From a virus: a DNA stretch of 64,000 nucleotides. Within the stretch, counting starts at the first letter, position 1, and each line of letters starts with the position of its first letter. Made by a program: the position numbers and the translations under genes. This document shows positions 30,215 to 38,187 of this stretch, in pieces. The stretch covers positions 1 to 64,000 of IMG/VR virus record IMGVR_UViG_3300025467_000014; one strand, written 5' to 3'. The notes beneath the pieces were generated by a model. It ran no database searches and was not told the origin of the DNA. It saw nothing but the letters and a program-made list of their open reading frames with translations.

Positions 30215-31864
30215 ATGCATAAGGATATCTATTGGCTTAATAAGGATTCAAGAAAGTTTCTTGAAAGGGGTTACCTTCTAGAAGGAGAAACTGCTGAACA
30301 ACGTATTACTGACATTGCCAAGACAGCTGAAAAGCTTCTTAAGAAAAAAGGCTTTGCTCATAAATTTGAGGACTATATGCATAAGGGATTTTATTCCTTA
30401 TCATCTCCTATCTGGTCCAATTTTGGTCGTGATCGCGGATTACCAATCTCGTGCTTTGGTTCATATGTAGATGATGATATGGATGATATTCTTTATAAGA
30501 TGTCCGAAGTAGGTGTTATGTCAAAAGTGGGTGGTGGTACATCAGGATACTTTGGAGCAATTCGACCAAGAGGGGCTAAGATTTCTTCAGGTGGTGAAGC
30601 AACAGGCGTACATCATCAGTTATCTGTCTTTGAGTCATTAACGAATTATATCTCTCAAGGTAATGTTCGTCGTGGGTCGTTTGCAGCTTACCTTCCTATT
30701 GATCATCCAGATATTGAAGAATTTCTTAAGATTAGAGGAGAAGGAGATGATATTCAGAATCTTTCAATTGGTGTCTGTATCACTGATAAGTGGATGAAAG
30801 CTATGATGGAAGGTGATAAGGAGAAGCGTGCCATCTGGGGATTAGTTATTAAGAAGCGTTTTGAATCTGGATATCCTTATATCTTCTTTTCTGATAATGC
30901 TAACAATCAAGCACCTCAAGTCTATAAGGATAAGAAATTAAAGATTCATCATAGCAATTTGTGTTCAGAGATTATGCTCTCCAATGGAAAAGACGAATCA
31001 TTTGTTTGTGATTTATCTTCGTTAAATCTTGAGCGTTGGGAAGAGTGGAAGGAAACAGATGCTGTTGAAACGTTAGTTTATTTTCTCGATGCTGTAATGA
31101 CAGAATTCATTAATAAGACCGAAGGAATGAAGTTCATGGATCACCCTAGAAACTTCGCTATTAATCAACGAGCAATTGGTGTTGGTGTTCTCGGATGGCA
31201 TTCTCTTCTCCAACAGAAGATGGTAGCATTTGAATCCATGCAAGCAAAGCTTCTTAATACTCAAATTTGGAAAACAATTAGAGATAAAGCAGATAAAGCT
31301 TCTGTAGAACTTGCTAAGGAATTTGGTGAACCACCTATTCTTAAGGGGTACGGTCGTAGGAATACAACAACACTTGCTGTAGCTCCAACCACTTCTAGTT
31401 CATTCATTCTCGGTCAAGTAAGTCCATCTATTGAACCACAGAATTCAAATTATTATGTCAAGGATTTGGCTAAAGGTAAGTTTACTTTTAAGAACCCTTA
31501 CCTCAAACATCTTCTTAAAGAGAAAGGAAAGCATGATGATGAGACATGGATGTCTATCTTAAAGAAAGGCGGTTCTGTTCAACATTTAGATTTCTTAACG
31601 CAACATGAAAAAGATGTCTTTAAGACGTTTGGTGAGATTAGTCAAAAAGAAGTCATTATTCAAGCTGCTGGTCGTCAGAAATACATTGATCAGGGTCAGT
31701 CATTAAATGTAATGATTCCACCGAATACCAAACCTAAGGACGTTAATGAACTTATGATATTTGCCTGGGAACAGGGAATTAAAGCTTTGTATTATCAGCG
31801 TTCAGCCAATCCTGCACAAGAATTAGCTCGTTCTATTCTAGCTTGTGCAAATTGTGAAGCATAA
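30215..31864 (+). CDS. nrdA: Ribonucleotide reductase class I large subunit (R1), no ATP-cone
   Basis: A 549-residue R1 protein. Active-site residues: Cys80 (PISCFG) and Cys265 (FVCDLSS) form the redox pair, Cys250 is the thiyl Cys in SNLCSEI with Asn248 and Glu252. Tyr526-Tyr527 relay the radical, and the C-terminal CANC (544-547) regenerates the active site. It is shorter than the roughly 760-residue bacterial enzyme because the N-terminal ATP-cone is missing, so feedback inhibition by dATP through that domain should be absent. Order nrdB-nrdA is the reverse of the E. coli operon. Confidence 0.92.
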   Translation: MHKDIYWLNKDSRKFLERGYLLEGETAEQRITDIAKTAEKLLKKKGFAHKFEDYMHKGFYSLSSPIWSNFGRDRGLPISCFGSYVDDDMDDILYKMSEVGVMSKVGGGTSGYFGAIRPRGAKISSGGEATGVHHQLSVFESLTNYISQGNVRRGSFAAYLPIDHPDIEEFLKIRGEGDDIQNLSIGVCITDKWMKAMMEGDKEKRAIWGLVIKKRFESGYPYIFFSDNANNQAPQVYKDKKLKIHHSNLCSEIMLSNGKDESFVCDLSSLNLERWEEWKETDAVETLVYFLDAVMTEFINKTEGMKFMDHPRNFAINQRAIGVGVLGWHSLLQQKMVAFESMQAKLLNTQIWKTIRDKADKASVELAKEFGEPPILKGYGRRNTTTLAVAPTTSSSFILGQVSPSIEPQNSNYYVKDLAKGKFTFKNPYLKHLLKEKGKHDDETWMSILKKGGSVQHLDFLTQHEKDVFKTFGEISQKEVIIQAAGRQKYIDQGQSLNVMIPPNTKPKDVNELMIFAWEQGIKALYYQRSANPAQELARSILACANCEA

Positions 31865-31867
31865 ATA
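31860..31867 (+). promoter_or_regulatory. Late promoter box CATAAATA, 5 nt before ATG
   Basis: The box overlaps the nrdA stop and is followed by attct and the ATG at 31873, so the downstream gene can be late although nrdBA is earlier. Confidence 0.65.
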
Positions 31868-31872
31868 ATTCT

Positions 31873-32244
31873 ATGAGATTAGAAGCATTAATGGAAGCAG
31901 TTAAGTCGGGATTGAATACAGCAGAAAGCTTTTTAGAGTTTCTCCATAAGCGTTTAGCTGGAGCTATTAAGATTGAAAAAATGACTCGTAAGAAAGGTGG
32001 ATATAGTTTACTTACAGCAATTCATTACAAGGCAAAATTTGCTCCATATAAAGATGCTATTAGACATGCTAAAAAAGATAATAAAGAATCTCATTATAAA
32101 GCAATGGCTGATGAGACCTATAGAAAGCTTAAGAATTGGGATAAGATGTCTCAACGTGAATTTCAAGCTGCTATGGGTGTTTTAGAGGTATACGGTGAAG
32201 TTTATATTCGTTCTACAAAACCTGAAAGTATTCGCTTGAATTAA
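31873..32244 (+). CDS. Hypothetical helical protein
   Basis: A 123-residue, basic and mostly helical protein (MRLEALMEAVKSGLNTAESF...), with AVKSGLNTAE near the start. The late box immediately upstream makes it late-expressed. No domain recognised. Confidence 0.6.
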   Translation: MRLEALMEAVKSGLNTAESFLEFLHKRLAGAIKIEKMTRKKGGYSLLTAIHYKAKFAPYKDAIRHAKKDNKESHYKAMADETYRKLKNWDKMSQREFQAAMGVLEVYGEVYIRSTKPESIRLN

Positions 32245-32270
32245 TTTATAATATCGCTATTATAGGTGGT

Positions 32271-32504
32271 ATGGCAAAACAAGCTACTAAAGCAAAAAAA
32301 CCAGTTAAGAACGAAAAGTCATATACGAGGACAATTGTCTTTAAATATGAACCTACCTACGAGGAGCGAGAATCAATTATAAATCGTGCTATTTACGTTG
32401 AGCAAGAGCAGTATAAAAATAAGCCATTCCGTTTTATTGTAACTGAAAAAACAATGGAGCTAGTTAAGATTAAATTTTTTGTTAAAGGAAATGGACGACA
32501 ATAA
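32271..32504 (+). CDS. Small basic hypothetical protein
   Basis: A 77-residue protein with a Lys/Ala-rich N-terminus (MAKQATKAKKPVKNEKSY) and a strand-helix-strand core. It overlaps the next start by 14 nt. Function unknown. Confidence 0.5.
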   Translation: MAKQATKAKKPVKNEKSYTRTIVFKYEPTYEERESIINRAIYVEQEQYKNKPFRFIVTEKTMELVKIKFFVKGNGRQ

Positions 32505-32787
32505 TGATTTTGATATACTAGCGTACTTTTACGCAGATACTTTTGCAGGTCATGTTTATCAATGGTACAAGAATGAGTGTATGGTAGGTAATGCTACACT
32601 ACTTTTAGCTGAGAAACGAGGCGGACGACGACATTATATTAAACAAAATTTTGATGATCTAAATGAAATACCAAAATTTATAAGAGACGGTAAAAAGAGG
32701 GAAGCTCTTTCATGGATTTCAAATGTCCTATCAGAGGAGGCAAGGAAGCAAGTAACTCCAGATATTTATGAGTATTTACAAAATTGA
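32491..32787 (+). CDS. Small hypothetical protein
   Basis: A 98-residue acidic protein starting MDDNNDFDILAYFYADTFAG. The ATG at 32491, with AAAGG before it, is preferred to a TTG 12 nt upstream. It overlaps the previous gene. Function unknown. Confidence 0.5.
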   Translation: MDDNNDFDILAYFYADTFAGHVYQWYKNECMVGNATLLLAEKRGGRRHYIKQNFDDLNEIPKFIRDGKKREALSWISNVLSEEARKQVTPDIYEYLQN

Positions 32788-32800
32788 TGGTTATGTAAAT

Positions 32801-32911
32801 ATGACTCCAGAAGATAGAAAGTACTATCAAGAGGTACGTAAAAAATATTATCCACCAGAGTATGTACCTCATTTAAGACATTTTAAAAAAAATAAATATA
32901 AGAAGAAATGA
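32801..32911 (+). CDS. Very small basic protein
   Basis: A 36-residue protein starting MTPEDRKYYQEVRKKYYPPE, with a Lys-rich end. Its stop overlaps the next ATG (ATGA), indicating translational coupling. Function unknown. Confidence 0.45.
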   Translation: MTPEDRKYYQEVRKKYYPPEYVPHLRHFKKNKYKKK

Positions 32912-33138
32912 AAACATTATTATTGTTTTTAATTCTATGTACTGTATGTTTTGCTGATACTAATAATACTACATCACCTACAAATTACCCTTATCTCAAT
33001 CAATACGATATTATTAACAAATATACTGAAGAGAATTTTTATCTTAAAAAGAATAATATTATTATAACTGGCGAATTTCTTAAAGATTATACCTTGAATC
33101 GTATAACATCTTTTACTACACTTAAAATACAATTTTAA
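32908..33138 (+). CDS. Small secreted protein
   Basis: A 76-residue protein with a signal peptide (MKTLLLFLILCTVCFA) and a short mature part starting DTNNTTSPTN. Exported; function unknown. Confidence 0.55.
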   Translation: MKTLLLFLILCTVCFADTNNTTSPTNYPYLNQYDIINKYTEENFYLKKNNIIITGEFLKDYTLNRITSFTTLKIQF

Positions 33139-33141
33139 TTT

Positions 33142-33723
33142 ATGACTAACTTAAACTGCGCATCCGTTCTTATTTTAAACCGAAATTGGCAAGCAATTCA
33201 TGTAAAATCAGCGGCAGAGGCTCTTTCTATGATGTATGTAGGTAACGCTACAGGCTTAGATATCGCCGGCTTTGATAATATGGTACCATACAAGTGGGAG
33301 AATTGGGTCTCTCTACCTTTTGATGAAAAGGCTGAATATGTCAGCACCATACGTGGTCAAATAAAGGTCCCCAAGGTTATTGTGTTATGTGAATATGATA
33401 AAGTTCCAAAGAGAAGACCGAAATTTTCATCTAAAGCTATTTGGAATAGAGATGAAGGTACCTGTCAATATACTGGTAAGAAGCTAACACCGAATGAAGC
33501 AAATATCGATCATGTTTTACCAAGAAGTAAGGGAGGTAGGACAACATGGACAAATTGTGTTCTCTCCCACAAAGAAGTAAATCATAAGAAAGGTAATAGA
33601 ACACCTGAAGAAGCTGGACTCAAACTCATCCGTCAACCATATGAGCCTAGAGCAGTTCCAACAATGCTTTATATTAACAATCACCAGAATATTCCTGAAT
33701 GGGATATCTTTTTAAAGCTATGA
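33142..33723 (+). CDS. HNH endonuclease
   Basis: A 193-residue protein of the common bacterial/phage HNH type: an N-terminal strand domain (CASVLILNRNWQAIHVKSAA), the linker KRRPKFSSKAIWNRDEGTCQ, then Asp123-His124 (NIDHVLPRSKGG), Asn138-Cys139 and a closing HKEVNHKKG. Likely nicks DNA. Coupled to dCMP deaminase by ATGA overlap, so it may be a domesticated gene rather than an independent mobile one. Confidence 0.8.
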   Translation: MTNLNCASVLILNRNWQAIHVKSAAEALSMMYVGNATGLDIAGFDNMVPYKWENWVSLPFDEKAEYVSTIRGQIKVPKVIVLCEYDKVPKRRPKFSSKAIWNRDEGTCQYTGKKLTPNEANIDHVLPRSKGGRTTWTNCVLSHKEVNHKKGNRTPEEAGLKLIRQPYEPRAVPTMLYINNHQNIPEWDIFLKL

Positions 33724-34154
33724 GTAGACCTTCATGGGATGAATACGCCATGCAACTTGCAATGGTGGCAGCATTAAGATCAGAAGATCCAAGAACTAAA
33801 GTTGGTTGTTGTCTTTTACGATATGATCATACAGTAGCAAGTTTAGGGTATAATGGAGCTCCATCAGGAGTAGAAATTGAGTGGCACAATCGAGTGGAAA
33901 AACATAAAAGAGTAATTCACGCTGAGGTTAATGCTTGTAGAATGATAAAGCCTGGAGAGTGTTATCTTGCTGCTATAACTCACGCTCCTTGTAATGATTG
34001 TCTAAAAACATTAGCAGCTTACGGAATTAAAAAGATAGTTTATGTAGAGTCATATAAATTTGATGAATCATATTCACCTGAAAACATTGCAAAAGATTAT
34101 GGAATTGAAATAATACAGCTATCTGCATCATTGAAATCTGTTTTTATGTCTTAA
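33720..34154 (+). CDS. Deoxycytidylate (dCMP) deaminase
   Basis: A 144-residue zinc deaminase: HAE (67-69) supplies a ligand and the catalytic Glu, and PCNDC (90-94) supplies the two Cys ligands. It converts dCMP to dUMP, feeding dTMP synthesis for an AT-rich genome, and fits with the nearby RNR. The ATG at 33720 overlaps the HNH stop (ATGA) and gives a better N-terminus (MSRPSWDEYAM) than an in-frame Met 21 nt upstream. Confidence 0.88.
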   Translation: MSRPSWDEYAMQLAMVAALRSEDPRTKVGCCLLRYDHTVASLGYNGAPSGVEIEWHNRVEKHKRVIHAEVNACRMIKPGECYLAAITHAPCNDCLKTLAAYGIKKIVYVESYKFDESYSPENIAKDYGIEIIQLSASLKSVFMS

Positions 34155-34157
34155 ATA
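34150..34157 (+). promoter_or_regulatory. Late promoter box CTTAAATA, 5 nt before GTG
   Basis: Overlaps the end of the deaminase gene; ttcat and GTG at 34163 follow. The ATG two bases earlier is out of frame and soon stops. Confidence 0.6.
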
Positions 34158-34162
34158 TTCAT

Positions 34163-34606
34163 GTGCTTAATGATATTTTAATAAACAATAATACAACATG
34201 TAAGTTTGTAGATATAGAAGGTGCGGAAAATGTAATTTATTGTAGACCTTTTGAAGAGAGTCTTGATAATGTTGCTGTAATTGTTACTAATGGTAGTGAA
34301 TTTGTTCATAAAATTATTACTGAGTCAACAGGTGATAATTATCTAGTGACAAGTGTGCAGCTATCTGATGGCGAAGTTTTCGATAATGTAAAATTTAAAT
34401 TAGCAGTTTGTGAAGAGGTAGAGTTACCTCATTCAACTATAGATACATTAGCATTTGATTTACCCTCAGATTTTCATGAAATATCTGCACCACCTGCTCT
34501 TATTCGTGAAAGTAATTCTAATTATGCTGCTACCACAGCTCCTATAAATTATACTAAACATTTAAGAAGTTATCTAAATAAGATAATAAAGTCTAAAGCA
34601 CTATAA
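34163..34606 (+). CDS. Hypothetical protein, GTG start
   Basis: A 147-residue acidic, strand-rich protein (MLNDILINNNTTCKFVDIEG...). The late box sits exactly 5 nt before the GTG. It precedes the first long fibre gene and may be a virion component. No domain recognised. Confidence 0.55.
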   Translation: MLNDILINNNTTCKFVDIEGAENVIYCRPFEESLDNVAVIVTNGSEFVHKIITESTGDNYLVTSVQLSDGEVFDNVKFKLAVCEEVELPHSTIDTLAFDLPSDFHEISAPPALIRESNSNYAATTAPINYTKHLRSYLNKIIKSKAL

Positions 34607-34621
34607 TTTAAGGGTTTTTAC

Positions 34622-34629
34622 TTTAAATA
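34622..34629 (+). promoter_or_regulatory. Late promoter box TTTAAATA, 5 nt before GTG
   Basis: Box, then atgac, then GTG at 34635, the start of the first plus-strand fibre gene. Confidence 0.6.
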
Positions 34630-34634
34630 ATGAC

Positions 34635-37600
34635 GTGGAACAGGATCCGTTAATAAACTTTCTATCTAATCTTTCCCAAAAGATTAATGTAGAGAAAGAG
34701 CACAAGGCCATTATGGAAGGACTTGAGGCTCCGGAAACTGTTACTCCTCTTGCTGTTACCTTAGCTAATTTACAAGAAAAAATTGCTAAACAAGTTCAGG
34801 CTCACCTTCCTTCTACTGAAGCTACTGTAGAACAACCAGTAATAGCTATAGAAGAGTCTGAAGAGATTTTAGAAGATAAAGACAATTTTGGTGATTTTTT
34901 AGGTAAATTAAAGGATATATTGGCAAACCCAAAAGATCCTACTGTCCCTGAAGTTAAAGTACCGATTGTAGAAGAGATTGAAGAAGAAATACCGGTAGAA
35001 GTACCAAAAGCTCCTATTGTTACTGCTACACCAAAGAACGATTATATTCAGGAACTGGAGAGACAATCTAAACCGCCTGCTGCTAAAAAAACAGCTAATG
35101 ATTATACATTAGAACTTGATAAACTTAGTACTGATATTATTAGCGAAACCGAACCTGTTAAAATGGAGAGTATTAAGAAACTTCTTGAGGAGTACATGGA
35201 GAAGTATCTTAAGAAGGCTGCTGTCATGGCTGAGTACGCAGGAGGTGGAGGCTCAGTAGCTCAACAATTTGCTAATGGCGGTACAATGAACGGTACCTTA
35301 AACGTCACTGGTCAATACCTCTCCGGTGGTGTAGATATTGCTACATTGTTCTCAACAGGGAGCGGTAGCGGTGGAAGCGGAAATGCAGCTGTTAATAGTG
35401 TAGTCATTTCAAGTTCTGCTAACTGGAATAATACCTATACAACCGTACAAGGCAATAGCGCTAGTTGGGGTGCAGGTGGTACACCGCAAACTCTTTCCTT
35501 CAACTCTAATACCGCGGCTTTATCTATTAGTAATGGTAACACAGTTAGTCTCTCGGCTTTAAGTGCAACAAGTACATCTGCCAATCTCGGTCAAATACCT
35601 ACATTAAGTGCTAACTGGAATAGTAGTTATACAACTTTAACAGCAAATAGTGCTAGCTGGAATAGTGTATATAGCTATGTAAATTCAACTTCTGCTACAA
35701 ATAATCCAGGCTATAATGCAACAACATTTAGTAAGTTATCTAGTCAAGCCTTTACGTATATCCCGTCTACATCGTCTGTCAATACAGTAATTGGTAATAA
35801 TATTTTATCCGGATATGGTATTGTTACACCTAATCAAAATCACCCTAACTATGGATATATTTGTAATTCGTCTATTTTAGGGGGATGTAATAATGCTCTT
35901 TATGCCGTTGGTACCGACGCTAACGATAGTGGATGTAGTGATGGAGCCGGGACATCTTGTATTACAAATTCTATAATTTTAGGTGGTGTACAAAATCAAA
36001 TTTGTAATACAGCATCTGGCTATTATAGTAGTGTTGCTTTTGGTAATAGTTATTCCAACGTTTATAATTCTGTTATTTTAACCGGTAATCAAAATTTAAT
36101 ACGAGCTACTAATTGTGGTTTACCTAATTCTTGTACAGGTAGCGCTACAATTTTAGGAGGTAGTAATAATACTATATCTAGTAGTTATGGCCGTGCATCT
36201 TGTAGTACAATTACTAATGGTGTTTCAGGGTATATTGGAGCAGCTTTATCGTTTATTGGTAATGGTTCATGTAATACTGTTAATAGTGGTTTAACATTTA
36301 TTGGTACAGGTTGTAATAATACTATTAACGGTGGTGGTACTTCTGCTTTATTAAATGGTATTTGTAACTCAATAACTGGTGCTGGTTTATTAATTGGTAA
36401 TGGTTGTGGTAATAATTTACAGGCAAATTATAGTACTATTTTAAATGGAACGTGTAATGTAAATTTTTGTAATTTCTCTAATGTATTAAATGGTTCACTA
36501 AATTGTGCAACTGCATTGAGTGTAGCAATTAATAACGGATTTTGTAATACTGCCAGTAGTCAATATTCTACTATTGTTAATGGTAAACAAAATACAGCTA
36601 CATATGGCTTAGGTCCATACCCTAGAATATTATTACATTTTGATTCATTTATCGGAATTGCTGATTCTTCAATATATGGGCTTACAGTCACTAATCCGAG
36701 TAATTTAACAGTAGGTGTATCAGGTAAATTTAATAATGGAATTTATTTTCCAGGATCAGCTTTCCTAGCTATTAATACAAACTCCCCAATAGGAACTGGT
36801 AATTTTTCAGTCGACTTATGGTTCAATAATAGTGGTAATAATACTGGATTTATACTTGGAAACTATACTACTGGTAGTGCTGGAAATCCTCGTATATACG
36901 TAAATAACGGAAATATAAGTTATCGCACAACATCTACTGGTAGTGATCTAATAATATCTAGCTTTACACCAAATGTTTGGAATCACGTTGCTTTAAGTCG
37001 AGTTAGTGGTACTACAACACTCTATTTAAATGGTGTTAGTGTTGGTACATATGCTGACAGTGCTAATTACAGTAATAACTGGAATTTTAGATTAGGTATA
37101 GGTAATTCTGGTGGAGGTAGTTTTTATACAGGCTATATTGATGAGGTAAGAGTGTTTAACGGTTATTCTCCTTATTCAGGTAATTTTACTCCTCCTACAG
37201 CTCCCTATTCGTTAGGTTCATCGAGTGTTCTCGGTGGTGTGTATAATAGCGTATATGGAGATAATTCTTCTATTATCGGTGGCACTAATAATACATTAAG
37301 TGCTAATAATTCATTTATCTTAGGATCTAATATTTTTGTTAGTGCTGTTAATAACTTTACATTTGTTAACAATATCTCTTCACAGGGATTAGTTTATGAT
37401 GGTACAGGTAATAGTAGTCAATGGAATAGTACATTTACAACGGTATCAGCTAATAGTGCTAATTGGAATACTGCTTATACATTAGCTACTGGATTAACCT
37501 CTCTAAGTAGTAATTGGCAATCAACCTATACAACTGTTAGTTCAAATAGTGCTAATTGGAATACTTCTTATACCCTGGTTCAAAATAATTCTGCAGGATG

Positions 37601-38168
37601 GAATAATCCATTAAGCGCTTACTCTTTTATTACCAATGGCAGTACATCTATTTTTAATCTTAGCACAACAGCGCCATTCACGAATGCTGCAGCGTATATT
37701 GTATCTCTAAATGGAGCTATTCAAACTCCTACTACAGACTTTACAATAACATATAGTGGAACGAATTATCTTAACCTTAATTTTACCCCTAGAGCTGGAG
37801 CTTTAATCGATGTCCAGGTTCTTGGTAATGGTGTTATAACAAACAGTAGTGTAGTAACGGTTAGTTCGAGTACCTATAACCCGTTATATGCTTACGTAAA
37901 TAGTAATTTCTCTGTCAATGTACCAACTGGTAATTATATGGTAGATACTACAACTTCTGGAGTTACTGGCGTATTACCTACAACACCGACCATTGGAACA
38001 GTAATTGGATTTATGGACCCCTATTATACCTGGGCTACTAATAATTTTACTCTATCTGCTTCTACTAACATAGAGAATCAAAATCAAACAGTTGCTATGA
38101 ATATTGCAGGTTTTTCTCTAAAAGCTATCTATGTTGGTGGTACATACGGATGGAGGCTTGTACAATAA
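34635..38168 (+). CDS. Large modular fibre protein (coiled-coil, beta-roll, LamG)
   Basis: A 1177-residue protein. Residues 1-200 are acidic and helical with Pro-rich linkers, unlike any other fibre here. A EYAGGGGSVAQQFANGGTMN segment then opens the fibre part, as in T4-like cyanophage and marine-phage fibres. W-repeats (NSASWNSVY type) follow, then a Cys-rich YadA-head-like roll (about 400-655), a LamG-like domain (about 660-860: GNFSVDLWFNNSG, WNHVALSRVSGTTTLYLNG), a FILGSN...FTFVNNISSQG neck, more W-repeats and a beta-rich end. The GTG start is fixed by the late box. Confidence 0.7.
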   Translation: MEQDPLINFLSNLSQKINVEKEHKAIMEGLEAPETVTPLAVTLANLQEKIAKQVQAHLPSTEATVEQPVIAIEESEEILEDKDNFGDFLGKLKDILANPKDPTVPEVKVPIVEEIEEEIPVEVPKAPIVTATPKNDYIQELERQSKPPAAKKTANDYTLELDKLSTDIISETEPVKMESIKKLLEEYMEKYLKKAAVMAEYAGGGGSVAQQFANGGTMNGTLNVTGQYLSGGVDIATLFSTGSGSGGSGNAAVNSVVISSSANWNNTYTTVQGNSASWGAGGTPQTLSFNSNTAALSISNGNTVSLSALSATSTSANLGQIPTLSANWNSSYTTLTANSASWNSVYSYVNSTSATNNPGYNATTFSKLSSQAFTYIPSTSSVNTVIGNNILSGYGIVTPNQNHPNYGYICNSSILGGCNNALYAVGTDANDSGCSDGAGTSCITNSIILGGVQNQICNTASGYYSSVAFGNSYSNVYNSVILTGNQNLIRATNCGLPNSCTGSATILGGSNNTISSSYGRASCSTITNGVSGYIGAALSFIGNGSCNTVNSGLTFIGTGCNNTINGGGTSALLNGICNSITGAGLLIGNGCGNNLQANYSTILNGTCNVNFCNFSNVLNGSLNCATALSVAINNGFCNTASSQYSTIVNGKQNTATYGLGPYPRILLHFDSFIGIADSSIYGLTVTNPSNLTVGVSGKFNNGIYFPGSAFLAINTNSPIGTGNFSVDLWFNNSGNNTGFILGNYTTGSAGNPRIYVNNGNISYRTTSTGSDLIISSFTPNVWNHVALSRVSGTTTLYLNGVSVGTYADSANYSNNWNFRLGIGNSGGGSFYTGYIDEVRVFNGYSPYSGNFTPPTAPYSLGSSSVLGGVYNSVYGDNSSIIGGTNNTLSANNSFILGSNIFVSAVNNFTFVNNISSQGLVYDGTGNSSQWNSTFTTVSANSANWNTAYTLATGLTSLSSNWQSTYTTVSSNSANWNTSYTLVQNNSAGWNNPLSAYSFITNGSTSIFNLSTTAPFTNAAAYIVSLNGAIQTPTTDFTITYSGTNYLNLNFTPRAGALIDVQVLGNGVITNSSVVTVSSSTYNPLYAYVNSNFSVNVPTGNYMVDTTTSGVTGVLPTTPTIGTVIGFMDPYYTWATNNFTLSASTNIENQNQTVAMNIAGFSLKAIYVGGTYGWRLVQ

Positions 38169-38187
38169 CGAATAAATAAACACGACG

